From: Straminergon stramineum
Taxonomy: Eukaryota; Streptophyta; Bryopsida; Hypnales; Calliergonaceae
Direction of reading: 5' to 3'
Assembly (NCBI GenBank): GCA_963920665.1
Contig: OY987268.1
Location: 8,310,501 to 8,374,500, forward strand
Length of the DNA: 64,000 bases
Shown: piece by piece, positions 1 to 13,985 of the stretch
Layout: each line of letters begins with the position of its first letter
Numbering within the stretch: position 1 is the stretch's first letter
Program-made: the position numbers and the translations under genes
Notes under the pieces: generated by a model
Databases searched by the model: none
What the model was told of the DNA's origin: nothing
The model's input: only the letters and a program-made list of their open reading frames with translations

Positions 1-573
1 GATTTGAAGTCGAGGTGCATTTTTTTAGGCATGGCTAGAACAATGACTTCGGTCAAGTCCAAGGATAATATTTTCCGATCTTTATGGTGAAAATTCCTAA
101 CATTTAATTCCTAACATTTTAAACCCATATTCTCAAGTCTGCATACCGCCAAATCCTAGGGTTTAGGGTGTCCTTAAACCTTTTTCAAGAAAATTAGTAC
201 TTGCACTACAAAGTACAAATAGTAGTGTTTGGATATTTTTGGTGAAAATATAGTCAACGGATTATCTCGATCTAATTTGGGCATATCGACTGAATAAGGA
301 CTGGAGTTCTCCATAGCTGATTTATATCTTACTTATGAATCATATCAATCCCATTCATTTGATACTGAAGCTACAATGAACCATGCAAAGAATTCATATT
401 CAAACCCAAATGCATGCAAGTAGGTAATGTGTATGTACAATACTCAATATTTTGGGTCCAAACATGCACTTCACATTAAAAATAGTTTATACACTTGCAT
501 TGCTTTTCCAAAATAGGAGGCACAAAAGGGGGCCAATGTAACTATTCCTACTAGAAAACTATTACATCAAATC
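1..573. other. non-coding flank
   Basis: AT-rich sequence downstream of the kinase relic. I see no coding frame or structured repeat apart from one isolated TAGGGTTTAGGG-like telomeric fragment near 160-170. Confidence 0.5.
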
Positions 574-2163
574 CTATGAGAGGACAGAGTCCTGAAAGAC
601 AAATTCGGGTAGTTTCATGAACCATGGTTTATCCATGAGGACATCCACTACTTGCGCACATGATGGTCTCCTATTAACATCAGGATCACCTAGTTCACGT
701 AACTTCATTGCAAAGTACCTTGATGACTCATGATTTCTGAATAAGTCCTTGTTGTATTCAACCATGTGTTCTATATTCATGCCTTGGATCAATTTTCCAA
801 TCAAAGAAGAGTTGAATTTCACCGAATATTTGTAGGTCACTTTCATCACATCTAGATTTGTATCTGAATCCTCTGGCCCAAACAAATAGAACAACTATGG
901 AGTTGCCCACCAACGGCCCATCTTCTCAGCATCAAGTTTTTCTTGTTTTTCATATCCAAAATGCGAGGGAGCTTGTTCTTGAATACGACTTACAATTCCC
1001 CAATCACAAATCCCAATGTTGATCTCTTCATCCGAGAAGGGGGAAAAATGCAACAATATGTTCACAGGTGACAAGTCATTATGCAGCACCCCTGCATTGT
1101 GCACGAGACTTGTCACATAAACCAAGGCCCGTGCCAACTTCGCCTTGTGTCTTCGGAAGAGGCTAATTTCTTTTTGTTATTGGCGTGTAAGTTGCTTGAT
1201 CAACTTGATTTCCTGCCATTCCGCATGTGGCACCACCTTCTCATTCAAATGAAGCAACTCTTTGAAATTACCACCATTCCACCACAAAGTATATGCTTCC
1301 ATTGTTTAGTCATGGACAGCTAGGAATTTAATAATGGACGGATGATTCAATGGGCATACCAAAGCCTCCACTGACCACTCCACTCTCGCATCGCGTTTGT
1401 TCCTTTGCTTTGACAATTTCCCCGCAAAATGTACATGTGCTGGGATCGTGGACATCCCTTCAATGCGTACCTTGCACACCTTTGCATATCCTCCTTGATG
1501 GTCAAATCTAGTAAGTGGGACCACCTTGGCCTTTGAGTAGACCGACATGATACATGAACATCTATCTCTCGTAAATGCAACCTTCAATGCATCCATCTGC
1601 CACCCCATACTCCTAGCTTCAGACTTTGACAATCTTGTTCCTGCAATTTGCCACCAATTCATCTTCTCACAAAACTCCTGGGCCCTATCCGTTTCTCCAA
1701 ATCCTGGCACTAGAGGTTGCAACTCAAGCATCAACTTCTTAGTGTTGAATATACCAGTTTGTAGGCAATTGCCAATCCACATTTGCCATTGGTTGAAATA
1801 CACTTCATCCACATCTACATAATCCGAAGATTCCTTGCATTTCCTTGTAATAAAGTCCTCCAACTCATCCTTCAAGGATTGGATGCCTACCTCTTTATTT
1901 CTCAAGTATTTCCTCTCCAAATATTGTACATTTTTTTCCTCATACCATTGCAAACAAGCCTCATGCGCATAGGTCGTATATCGTGTTGGAGGATAGGTAG
2001 GGTCCTTATCGTGTGTTGTCTTAGACTTCTTTGTCTTGGATGGTCCTGCACCCCCAATTACCTCCTTTGTAGTTATATCTACAACAAACGTTGCAGGATT
2101 CTCAAGGTCCTTGTGCCAAACCGATATCCGACCTATACTACTTCCTTCCTTTGAAATAGACAT
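574..2163 (-). pseudogene. kinase-like gene relic with three in-frame stops
   Basis: One reading frame runs from an ATG at 2163 down to a TAG at 574-576, with stops only at 1306-1308 (TAA), 1177-1179 (TAA) and 895-897 (TAG) and no frameshift. The N-terminal part is unrecognised and has several Trp and Cys. The C-terminal half is kinase-like: a glycine-rich stretch (GGYAKV), an AGK that could hold the ATP-binding lysine, a catalytic loop HNDLSPVNIL in place of HRDLKxxN, and CDWG in place of DFG. The HND and DWG variants mean it is not a standard Ser/Thr kinase even before the stops. All three internal stops are one C-to-T change away from Gln codons. It could be a decayed retrocopy or duplicate. 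No intron or poly(A) tract is evident. An upstream extension of the frame to 2334 is open but reads like non-coding sequence. Confidence 0.6.
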
Positions 2164-3978
2164 GGTCCTCTTTTGAAAAACGAGGCGTTCTTGACTTGAA
2201 CTTGGCAAGGAAAATGGGCAAAAACTTCCCCTTCTGAAGTCACCTTGGCCCACAAGCACGCATTCAGCCACTTCAAGGTGGATGAAAGCCAATGCGCAAG
2301 ACCAAGAATGGAGAACGCGGGTCTCGGCGACCACTTAAGTACCCAAGGTTGCCCTGGGGGCGCGTGCGAAACAGGCGACCGCGGGTATGGAGGCGACTAC
2401 GGGAAGGGGCGACTGTGGGTTCCAGAGGTGCTCGCGGATCTAGGCGACCATGGGTTTTGGGAAGACTGTTGGTGTGGGGGCAACCGTGGGTCTAGAAAGG
2501 ATGGACCATCATAAATAATAGCAAAAAGAAACCTTGATATGGGGGAGAAACATTGGCATTACAACATCCCACTTCTATTTCACTTGCTTTCTAATAAAAT
2601 CATAAGACCACTATGATATGGTCTAGAATGTAGAATTTGATTTTGAGTTGTTTCATTATAGTTCCAAAAATATGTCTACATTGTTCACAAAGAAAAAAAA
2701 AAGAATGGGCCAAAAGGGAAAAAGGGAATCAAAAATACAAAAGTACGTGACATGATTGACTTCTATTGAAACAAAAAGGGAGAACTTGAAATGCTTACAT
2801 TCTACCATTGCATAATAACATTATAGAGGTTACTTTAGAAGCGCCCAAAGTCTTCTTCTAATTTCTTCGAGTTTGCTCTACATTGAACATGAAATCGACT
2901 TTTTTACACAACCCTAAACCTTTTTTGGGTGGAAAAGGTCATAAATGCAAACAAACATGTTGCAATGCACATTGAAATGAACAACAAATTAAGCATATGC
3001 ACATCAAGTCAAAAGATTGTTGTCTTTGATGAAGACATTGTTCAAACCATCAAGGGTATTTGAATCCTATCATTTCTTTTTTTCGCATGCCAATCCTTAA
3101 AAATTGGTCACCCACAAGATACAAGATATTTCTAAATGGACAAGTGGGACACCTTTGAAATCATCTTTTTTAGACGTTGTAAATTGTTAAGTTACAAATT
3201 ACTGATGCAGTCTTTGGAAGTAAACCTTCCAAGGAGGACCACCCCTTCTTACACTACAAAATTTACATGATGAAAAGATGCTCTTCTATCCTATATAGAG
3301 AGTTTTTATCATTTATGGACTCAAAATTAGCCACCTCATTGTTTAAAGATGAAGAAGCGTAATATGCAAATCCTTATACAATGTACAATTTCTTTGGCTA
3401 AGTATTCTATAGAGGACATTCAATATGTTCTTATAAAAGCTATCCAAGGATTACTTAAACTTTTGTATACAAAAAATAATCTCTCTCCAAAGAGACAAAA
3501 CGTCAAGTTTGGTCACTCTGATAGGTGAGCAGGAAACATCATTTGATTCCCAAGGTTTCGAAGATGTACTATGAGGGTTTAGACGGTTAGTATTGAATTT
3601 CGTACAGAAATGTATGAGGTGCAAGGTTGTACCACACACATTTCCGTACGAAATTCAATACTGATTTCTTATAACTCTCATAGACCATCCCCTAGTCCTT
3701 GAGAATAAAATCACCTTCCCTCCCACATACCACATAGAGTTAGCTTGACGCCTTTTTTTTTCTTTTGTAGGTTGGCTACAAGAACCAAACCAAATTGATC
3801 TCATTGGGGATCGAACTTGAGACCTCCACAAGAACAATGACTTCAAGGAAGCCAATATCCTCCATGCATCACCTGTAGATGCCTTGAAGACCCCAAGGTC
3901 CTAATGAAGTGACTTGTTCTTGGATGTTAAAAGTTGAATTCGTTATACTTATTAAAAGTTCTTTGGATTGGAAGGCAC
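2164..3978. other. non-coding stretch with GGCGAC-rich patch
   Basis: No gene seen. Positions 2320-2500 are GC-rich and hold about five copies of a GGCGAC(N3)GGGT-like motif. The same motif, in reverse orientation, makes up the 100-bp array at 3979-4240, so the two patches are probably related. The rest is AT-rich. Confidence 0.5.
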
Positions 3979-4240
3979 GCCCCCACCCGCGGTCGCCTAG
4001 GACTTAAACTTGATCCCCACCTGTGGTCGCCCCCCATTCTACCAAATTGGGCTCAACAACACCAAGCCAGAAGTCCAAGCCCCCACCCGCAGTCGCCCAG
4101 GACCTAAACTCGCCCCCCATCGGCAGTCGCCCCCCATTCCACCAAATTGGGCTCAACAACACCAAGCCAAAAGACCATGCCCCCACCCGCAGTCGCCCAG
4201 GACCTGAACTCATCCCCCACCAGCAGTCACCTCTATCTTA
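3979..4240. repeat. 100-bp tandem repeat, about 2.6 copies
   Basis: The phrase GCCCCCACCCGC recurs at 3979, 4079 and 4179, an exact 100-bp period. Each unit holds a CCACC(C)GCAGTCGCC block and an ACCAAATTGGGCTCAACAAC block. The frames open across it on both strands are by-products of the repeat. Confidence 0.85.
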
Positions 4241-4438
4241 AAGTCACGTCAGTCTAGGAACCAACATAGCAAAAGATGTGAGCCATCTCCAACTCTAATG
4301 AAGTCAGACTTAATTGCGTCTTCCATAGACTACAACTAACCTGTCCTTCAATGTTGGTAGTTAGTTAATACTACAGAATTAGTCTATAAATATAAAAAAT
4401 TTAGTAAGACTAATTAGACAAATTGAAGAGGGTTTTCC

Positions 4439-4466
4439 AAACCCTAAACCCTAAACCCTAAACCCT
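4439..4466 (-). repeat. interstitial telomeric repeat (CCCTAAA)n
   Basis: About four uninterrupted CCCTAAA units, the plant telomere sequence on the opposite strand. It is far too short to be a functional telomere and is probably a remnant of break repair or a transposed fragment. Confidence 0.85.
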
Positions 4467-6282
4467 CAGTCTTAGCACATTATATTTTTGGTATTACAAA
4501 GGAAATGGTGTTGACACCTCTTTTGAAATACATTTGATGTTTATAAGAGAGTTGGCCTTTTATAAATATTTGTTACTATTTAATGTCCAAGGTTTTTTTA
4601 TATGGGTATTTTATAGTTATCTTCTATAGTGGGTTGCGTTTTATACACTTATTAATGGATTTCTTGATAAGCCTCTCCCATCCCTCCCATAAGTCTTAGT
4701 TTCCTTAGGATTATTTCTTTTTCTTTTAAATAGCCATTGGGTTTTTTCTTACACTTTGACACCATTATATGCAATATGGACCTTTTTCTTTTGATGGGTC
4801 TATATTCTTAATTTTTTCTAGCCATGGACAATTGATTGGGATCACCTAGCTTCTTCTCAATCATACAACAATTTTTTTACACTTGGTTGTAGGTCAGGAA
4901 ATTATTAGAAGCTTCCATGCTTAAATGGAATTTGACATTTGTCAATTTGACTTGACTAGTGTCTTTTGCTTCATTGGTTGTCATTATAGGTTTGCCTGGC
5001 ACATCATAGGGGGTACTATGCTAGTGCTGTGATGGATGGCTAAAAGTGGTCCTTAAAAAATCCTTGGCTTATGGAGGGTTGATTTTTCCTAATTTGAGGG
5101 TTCCTTCTAGTACAAGTTTGTCTGACTTGGCTAATTTTTTATCCCTAGACACCAAGTCATTAATTCTTGGGGCCTATGGGTGGTTGGGATCCAAGGCATC
5201 TTTTCTTGGAGACTATGGCATGGACTGGACTTAATCTTAATTGAACACTGCTATGGCCAATATATAAGGGATTGAAACTACCCTTGAGCCTTCACAATTT
5301 CATATTGGTGGCTTCTACAAGGTGTTGGAAGTGACTATGGTTGGTGGGAGTGAGGACCAAGATGGCGTCTACACAGGTCATCTATGGTGCACAATATATT
5401 AGGCTTTGATTTGTATTTTGTCGTTCATTTTTTTATGTGTAGTTTTGAGTTTTGCTTGTTGATTTTTCTTTTGTGACTACTATAACACACAGTTGTGGGC
5501 TGAAGACACTTTGTCTATGACTTACTCACATTCCGATGTTTGGTTTGTCATGGGGACAGGTGAGGTCCACAACCTCTTTGGTTAAATCTTCACGGCAGCT
5601 CTATCCATAGACCTTGACAACAAATTCTTTTGGGGATACTAAATCACTTTGATATTACTTGATTTAGTTCCTAGCTTGAGGTGTCTCTAATGATTTGATA
5701 TTTTCTACCTATTGGTATTGTACCAATGAAAAGATCTTAGTCATGATCTTTATTTGGTTTTATGTACTTAAAAACTTTTTTTCATAAGTTTATTGAGAAG
5801 ATATTGGGTTGATTCGGTGGATATGATAGTTTGATGGCTAAATATGTATATTCTCTATTTGGCTGTGTACTATTTTTTTATCTTTGAAGTTCTTTTTTGG
5901 ATTATGATTGGTTTGTTATTTATAGGAAAGGCCCTATTTGGGATGTCCCTCCCATCCACCCGGATTGCCTATAGAAAAACTATGGACCTTCTCTATGTAT
6001 GCCACCCTAAAAGTAATGTACTTCTATTTTTTAGGGTGGATAAAATGACGAACACATGTGAGTTGCTTTTCATTATATGTCTTAAAAAAGTTTGAACTCC
6101 GAAACCTTACACTTGTAAGATATAAACCATTCAAAGTGTCATTTCCTATTTTTTTAATCTTCAATAAATTCAATATTCATTCACCCCTTCCAATGTGTTT
6201 AAATCCCCTTGATGTATCAAGGGGAGGACTATATTGAAATTCTTATGTTGGAGGATGGAAAATGAAATGATGAGGAGAAGGG
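4467..6282. other. non-coding AT-rich stretch
   Basis: Only short open frames without recognisable protein features (for example 5046-5234 and 5844-6095). Nothing supportable seen. Confidence 0.45.
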
Positions 6283-6620
6283 CTTCCCCAAGTCTCGATT
6301 TTGTAAACCACTTCTTATGTAGATAAATAGATTTCTTCCTCATGCATCCCATGGTGTTAGTATTTTTTTTGTACATCATTTCCTCCAAAAGGGAAGGTCT
6401 CCTCCAAATGTACTCCCTCAAAAAATTAAAATAGGAAATGGTCATGTTGAATTTTACATGAGCATGAGGAAAAAAAAATGTCAATTAGAAGAACTTCCCC
6501 AAGTCTCCATTTCTTAAAACCACCTCTTATGTAGATAAAAAGATTTCTTCTTCATGCATCCCACGGTGTTAGTATTTTTTTTGTACATCGTTTCCTCCAA
6601 AAGGAAAGGTCTCCTCCAAT
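6283..6620. repeat. diverged direct duplication, 211-bp offset
   Basis: A block of about 130 bp starting CTTCCCCAAGTCTC at 6283 recurs at 6494. It includes TTATGTAGATAAA, ATGCATCCCA, GGTGTTAGTATTTTTTTTGT and TTTCCTCCAAAAG. The copies differ by scattered substitutions. It is a local segmental duplication of unknown origin. Confidence 0.75.
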
Positions 6621-9600
6621 TACATGCCACCTTGGATTTTATCTTCTTCTCATCCATAATACAGGGACACATACATATTTCTCCAATTGGCTTCAACAAA
6701 TAGATTTAACACTCAACACCCCTCAACAATTATACTCAAGATTAACTTTAACATCAATTTATCCAATTTGTAATTAATCTCTAACACAATCAACATTACT
6801 CACATAATACACAATTAATACTTCCATTTTTTAACTACTTAGAACAATTACAATCATACACATTCCAACTCCACATACCAATTTGGCTAAAAAACATTTC
6901 TATGTATTAATTTCCGAATTGGTGATCAAATCACCATTACAAATGTTCACAAGATGTATACATCCAAATAACTAAATATTTCTGCACAACATCCCAACTA
7001 GAATCTACAATTGATTCCTATCAATCTACACTTAATCCATATCTTTAACTCTTATTAGATCTCCAATTTCACTACATTTCTTTCACTGAATTGCCAATTA
7101 GGATTCACAACTTCCCATTCCACAGAACACCAATATGAGAACCAAATTGCTCATAGGCATTTCATCTCATTAACTGCACAATTGGATCTCATCCTTATTT
7201 CAACTAATTTCCAATCAACACATCCTCCAATTTGGACACAGACCAACTCCACAACATATTAACGCACCCACAACACTCCACAAAACACAAGCTCCTTCCA
7301 CTCAGACACGCAAGCATACACAAAATCATACACAAACGCAAAAACAACAACTACCGACAACCAAAACTGGCTGGGACACGCATTGGCATTGCTCAACAGT
7401 GGGTAAGAAAAATGGCAGGACAAAACCACACAAATAGGAACTAGAGGGGATGAATACCAACCGTAACAACCGAATTGGCCAATTCAACTGACTCAACTGA
7501 CACTTCCAAATTGGCAACTAAAACACAAACTGGGATCCCAACCCAACAAAACCCACAGACCATGCCAACTTGGACTTCACCAACCTGGCTAGCTGCCTAG
7601 CCCACATGACTCACACACTCTAACTTGGAACTCATTCAAATTCACTGCCTAATTAGAAACTGACTCATCCTAATTGGAACACTTGTCAGATCACTCATTG
7701 ATGAACTCACCAAATTCGAAAATAATCACTTTGTTCTAAACAACTCCCTCAGCCGTAGTACCCAAATGACTCCAAATTGATTAAACACTACCTAAAATCA
7801 CCCATTTGGAATTCAAATGTACCATTAGACTGTCAAAAATTAAAATAAAGCCGCAAAAATATACACAAGAAGTTTAACATATCCTCGAGCTAGGCTATCT
7901 ACATAAAGACTAAAAAAATAATTTTTTTGCCCTAAAATTGCAAAAGAGGTAGAACAAAAAAAAAATTTAATTAAAAAAAAATCCGATGTGGTCGCCTTCC
8001 AACCACATCAGCACACTGAAGTGGTGCAGTTCACCGAGTTCCCTACTATGGGAAACTCACAGTCTTCTAAATGGCTAAATTTCATCTAATGGTAGGTGTT
8101 TGTATTATAGAAACCTTCCATGATTATAGTATAATTATATTATAAATACCTATATTATAGGTGTTTATATTATGAACACCTTCAATGATTGTAGGATATC
8201 TACTTATACATATGTTTAAGGCTCATATGCTTGCATTTTCATGCTTACACACTAGCATCATTGGAAGTAGATATGAAATAGAGGAAAAAAACAAATTATT
8301 AATAGCTCTAAGATGGTATTAGAACATACTCATTCCAATATTGAGATTCTTTTAACAATCAAAGTAAACCCGATAGAACATTTTGTTTTGAAAAACATGT
8401 AGAAATTGAGTTGAGAAATGAATCTTACATATAAATTTTTCAAGAATATGCTCTGATTGTATGTAAAACAAAATGCTTCACAACTTTCACATTACAAATC
8501 TAAATGGAATGAATCAAAGTTTTCCAAGTAGAAAAATAAAATTTAGAAAAAAAATTCTTTTTCTATTTCAAGTTTTTGTTGATTTCTTTTGTTTTCCATT
8601 GAATTGAAATTTGGGCTTATTGTGGTATACCTTTTATTTCTAGGCACCAATTGAAATAAAAATTATAATTCCAAAAATATAATATTTTTTTCTATTTTTG
8701 GAAATTTAAAAAAAAAATTGCAAAAAATTGTGCTTGTAGGAATTTACCTAAAATCTATTATGTCCTCTACAGAGACAATAGGACTTTAGGGGTTAACCAA
8801 AATATTGGTAGGTTTTGGAAAATGTTATTTTATCCAATAAATTTGGTACATTTTTGAGGAAACAAATATCCTTTAATGATTGTTGGAGGAAGGGTAAATT
8901 GACAAAATAAATAGTGTAAATGGTTCTTGTCTTGGTATCATATATCTTTTTCATTTGAGGATATTGTAGGATGATGAGAACTGTGAATATGTCAAATTTC
9001 AAGGATTTCAAAAAACTACCTAAGATATAGATTTGAATTTTTAACAATTCTACAAAGTTCATAGATTTGTCAAAAAATATAAAACCTACATTTTGGATAT
9101 ATTTTAGCATCTAAAATCTTCTCTCTAAATAGATTCTTAAACCCTAAACTCTACATCTTAAATAGCTTTCACAACTAAAATCTAAATAGTTGAAACAACA
9201 TTATAAAAATATCATTTCAACAACCATATTCGAACAACATCAAATTAACAAGATCCTAAATGGCATTCGCATGTTGTTTTAATTAGGACCTTTCACTAAT
9301 TGAGTATGCATCAAAAAATACTTTTGGAAACACAACATTTTTTCTAATTGGAAAAATTGCTTGAAATTGGATATTGACTATAAAATTGTAGATTCATCAT
9401 TTAGTGTTAAAACTTGGTTTTGACATTTAAATCAATTTCTTTTGTTTTTCAGCAACACTAATACAATGAGGCTTTTTGAAGTGCAATTTTTACTTTGCTT
9501 GAGAATTTTAAAAATTTCCTAAAATGAATATTTTATTAGAATTAGAATTTGAAGATTTGAAACCATGATTCTAAATATAAGATGATATGAAAATTATTTT

Positions 9601-10883
9601 CACACTATATTATTCTTCACTCTAATGTGTGTTTGTTTTGAATATTTTAGATATTTTAATCATGTTTTACATTTCATATGAATTATCTCCTCTACTTCTT
9701 CAAGAAAACAGAGTCACTTGCAATTTACACAAAAAATTATAGTTTTTGTATAAAATATATCAGATATGCATTTACATGTCTAAAAAATAAAACAATTAAA
9801 TTTCACTCATGAAAAGTGGAAAATAGAGGATACAAAATAGGGGATTTTGAGATTTGACTACATAAGCATGGGCCCTATCCTTCAAATTGTGACAAGTTTT
9901 GGACTCTCAATTTAAATTTGTATGCAAAATTTAAAAGACTATTGATTTTAATATCATCAAAGAGAAAAAGTTTAAGCAATAGATTTATCCTAAGAAGCCA
10001 TGAAAGTCCCCTTCTCGTTGGTCCCTAGATTTTGCATCCAATTCTAGATTACATTTGAACTTATATTCAACTTGTATTGCTTTTGAAATGACAAAGCATG
10101 ATTGCAAGCAATCTAATCATATTGGGATTGTCTTCTTCCTACATTGAATTTTAGGACACATCCTTGTAAAGAGAGGAGACAAAAAGTTGTGCTATTCTAA
10201 TAAGCAAGGACTTGTATGTCAATTTATGAAAAAGCTAATTCCAAATGAGATTAGATTGCAAGTAATCATGCCTTTCACTTATCATTTCAAGAGGAGTACA
10301 ATTTAAAAAAGGATCAAATGCAATCTAGAATAAATTGCAAATTTGGAACCAAAGTGAGGGTGACTTTTCACGACATTTTAGGATAATTGTAATCTATCTA
10401 CCCAAAAAGGGTGTTGTTTTCATCACATTTTTTGAAACATTTTATTTGACAACATTTTCATCAAGAAAGTGTCAAAAAATGAGATGTTATGAAATTCAAA
10501 ACATTTCAATACTATTTTTGATTCTAAAGTGTCAAAATTGATGTCAAATTTTTTTTCAACATTTCATTGTAGAAAAAAGTTGAAAATTTCTATTGTTGAA
10601 AAGAGTGTTGGGAAAAATGTCAAAGACAAAGCACTTCACTTTGATAATTCATAATTAAATCTACAAAGTCTAGGAAATATGAAACAACTTGGATTTGATG
10701 TAGATTCCTCTTGCCTTTCAATGAAATTTAAGTAAAAAAATTTGAGGGATTGTACACCTAGAAAAAAGGAGGTTAATAGTGCAAGAATTGCTAAATTCAC
10801 ACTTACTCTCATACAAGTCACAAAAAAATCTTCAATTGCACAATTGTTGTACTCCATAAGATATTAAAAATTCTCACTACTAA
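6621..10883. other. non-coding AT-rich stretch
   Basis: No gene seen. Positions 8095-8200 contain a short tract built from CCTATATTATAG and GGTGTTTATATTATGAACACCTT that resembles the 66-bp repeats inside element A at 24.6-24.9 kb. Around 8700-9100 is plain AT-rich DNA with chance open frames. Confidence 0.45.
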
Positions 10884-11077
10884 CTACATTGAATAGGGGT
10901 ATTAAGGGGACCCATACTAATTAATTGAGATTTCACACTATATAAATATCTACCTTTCTTGTACATCAGTAGTTATTGAAGTGTCCCACGGATGTACATC
11001 ATGTTTCAAACATCTACAGTTTTCCACAATCAGTCCCTTTAATTTTTTGGTCCTCTTAATACCCCTATTCAGTGTAG
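10884..11077. mobile_element. MITE-like fold-back element
   Basis: The ends form an imperfect inverted repeat of about 29 bp: CTACATTGAATAGGGGTATT at the left against the reverse complement of AATACCCCTATTCAGTGTAG at the right. The whole is 194 bp and AT-rich inside, with no coding capacity, which fits a miniature inverted-repeat element. I could not find a clear target duplication (left flank TAA, right flank AAG), so the boundaries may be slightly off and the superfamily is unassigned. Confidence 0.6.
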
Positions 11078-11339
11078 AAGGTGAGGGGTTCAAATATCAT
11101 TGCTTGCATGGGGCCAGCAATTTAAGCAACCTAATTTGTGTTGGTGGGTAGTCTGGCAACCCCCCAAAATCAAATTTTTTATGTTTATTTCTTTGGCCAT
11201 GAATTTCTGACACTCTCGCTGACACTCTTTCAAACATTTCTGTTCGAATTTTTTTTTTTACAGTAATTCCAATATTTTAGGTTCAACACTTTTTTCGACA
11301 CTTTAGCGTTCAAAAACTGTCCAAAGAAATGTTGAAAAC

Positions 11340-13985
11340 AACACCTGTTTTGGTTGTGAATGTGTCACATGAAAAAAGTCGAATTCCAATCCTGAAAATG
11401 CGGCTACCGACAGGTTGCACTTGGTTTAGGATGCGAGCGATGGAGATTCTTCTTCTCGAGCTTTGCGGTTGGCCTCGCTTGTGCACACCAATTGTCGTCG
11501 ATAAGTTATCGATGGGCAACAACTGGTTCCTCACCGCTCTGTTAATTTGTGTACTAAATTAAGACATAATCATGCTTGCCACTCGCAGCCATGATTTCGT
11601 CACCGACAGAGCGCTTGTAATTTGAGCACCACGCTTAATTTTGATCAGCCGTTCTTTTTTCAAGCTCCTGTGAGTGTCGTTTAGATAAAGATCGAGTGAA
11701 AATTCTTGCTGCAGAAGCTCAAGACGACTTCTCTTCTTCCAATTAGTTTACGGCGCGGCGCATCCAGGGGTGTCCAAAGAAACCACCTCGGGCTTCACTC
11801 TAGATCCCGACAAACAAGCTACTGAAGGGTCTTTGCACGGAATGCTTCGTCCGGATTCCATGGTGTGCTTGCGCCCCTCTCCGTCTCTTAATTTCTCCAT
11901 GGTGTTATGTACGTCTTTCTGTTGCGAAAGTCTGTTATGAGTCCCGTAGCTTCTTTTGAGCAATTGGTTGAACACCTAAGCCCGCCGGAGTCCGTATTCT
12001 GGATGACTTGTAATACAACCCTAGCTACCAGAAAGAGCAGAGAGAATTTTCTGCCACTAGATCGTGTCGTATATCGAACACCCTGATTCTGCAATTCCAC
12101 TGCACTGATTTGTCCTAATAGTGAGGAGGTGGTGGTGAAATTAGAGTCACCTTGAAATCTAGAGTCACCAATCTTTTTGGTACCAAATAGTAATATTTCA
12201 ACCTGCACTAGTTCAATATAGTGTGAGTTTGATAAATTAGTGTCACACGCACTATTAGGACAATCACAGTACAGATGAGGACGATTCGTCACTGCTTCAC
12301 GTGTGAGCGATGAACTGTGCTGACCCATAGGAGTTTTTAGTACACAAAGAAGCCAAATATTACTACGAAGGGTCCCGGGCTTCTTGCCCAGGACAGTGTT
12401 TTGAGAGAGAGCTCCTCAACGAACAGGGACACCGGCAGACTGTGTTGCCATTTCTGCACATCCCTCGCGCTGTGCCAGAATGAGAACCCTCGAATTTTGG
12501 AAGAAGTAGAGGTCAAGATCCACCCACATGAATGAATTTCAAAATCAAACCAGTCGATCCTTCCAGTTTGATTTTCTTTCTTGCCAGTCAAAATTTTAAG
12601 CATGTCTATGGAAATTAAACATTGGTGGTCATTCAAGCCCATTTCATGTAAGAAAGGTTGCTCATCCATATTGGCCAGTATAGCTAACAAGGAGAATTGG
12701 ATGATACTTAATGAATTTCCTGCCTCCGTGTGTAACTAATCAACACGTCGAAGGATGCACTGATGAGGTCTTTGGCGTTGATTACCGACACATGTAAGAT
12801 ACAATTCCGTTAACACGTGACAGCCATGTCAATATGAGTAACCTTGCCGGGTCAGTACTTCTTTCAAATTTGTGGTGAATTGAATGCTAATTTCTGACTA
12901 CATGGAGTCATCGAATGCGGATTTCGTTCGGCACTTCGAAGTGGGAAAGAGACAAATCTCTCTTTAGAGGCGAACGCATCTTGGGAACGTTTCATTCTTC
13001 TGAGTTCGCAGGGCTTCAAAGGCTCAATGTTAACCCCCTCTTGATCCACCAAAAACTAGAATGCCGACTTTGGAAGCTACTAACTAGTCAATAGTAGTAA
13101 CTTTCATATTATGCTTATGTCGTTTGAAAATGTATGGCATGATCTCTTCTCTCTATTGGGACATTTTGTTAGCTTCCTTGAAGGCTTCTTACTCAATTTG
13201 TTTCCATGTTACATTTTATTACCTTCCTTGAAGATTCGTAGATGACTTCTGCAAGCTGCACCGTAGATATGGAAGTAGACACCTTTGGCCATTTGGGCAC
13301 TCCGTGGTTAAGCTCCATGTGATGGATTACAGCAACAACCAAGCTATTCTCGTAGATCGGCAGATACGCAGATAGGATCTTGCCACAGAGGGGCAATCCC
13401 AATTGGAAGCTAGTGCGGAAGAGGATACTATTTGCGTCACAATAAAGCATACTAAGTGTGCTTCGGGGAGATTCACAGAGCCATGGACGGTTCAAATTCG
13501 GTTTAAAGACCTCACTAGATCTATTGAATTCAAGTTTTCGTGATCGTTTATGAATTTCTTTCACAATTTCAAAGTGGGAATTTGAAGACCAGTACAAGTG
13601 GCAGCAGCTAAGTCCAGAATTTCCATTCAGAGATGAGTGGTCATAGACATATGGCCAAGTCATGAGTTCAAGCTTCTGATGGATCAGTTGGCTGTCGGTG
13701 AGAGGGGTCAGTCTAGGAGATGGGATGAGGTCCCTCGTGGTTGTTGTCTTAAGCCTGCTTTGCTCTTAATCCTTCAGATATTTACTCAAGACTCACTCAC
13801 ATGCTCTCTAATTATGCAGTATGGTTTGCAGTGAAGACGTCATTTCGGGAGTCTAATGTTAGTGGACAGCATGGAGGCCACGAATGCAGGTTCAAATTGA
13901 CCGAGACAAAGCCGGGGATTTAGGGTGCGACTTCTGAATTTTTCTGTATGAATGCTCCCTTGAGTTGCTCATCATCTAGTGATCA
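11340..13985. other. GC-richer leader region, no confident gene
   Basis: Base composition is less AT-rich than upstream. Minus-strand open frames of 117-156 codons occur (12337-12690, 11888-12328, 13193-13663), but I recognise no domain and cannot join them by splice sites. The last 100-200 bp before 13986 should hold the 5' UTR of the tandem-kinase gene. I see no unambiguous TATA box. Old decayed coding sequence is possible here. Confidence 0.35.

Noticed and set aside
11888..13663. Minus-strand frames of 117-156 codons upstream of the kinase gene
   Set aside because: No domain, no phase-consistent splice joins and ordinary composition. They are noted only as a possible decayed region.
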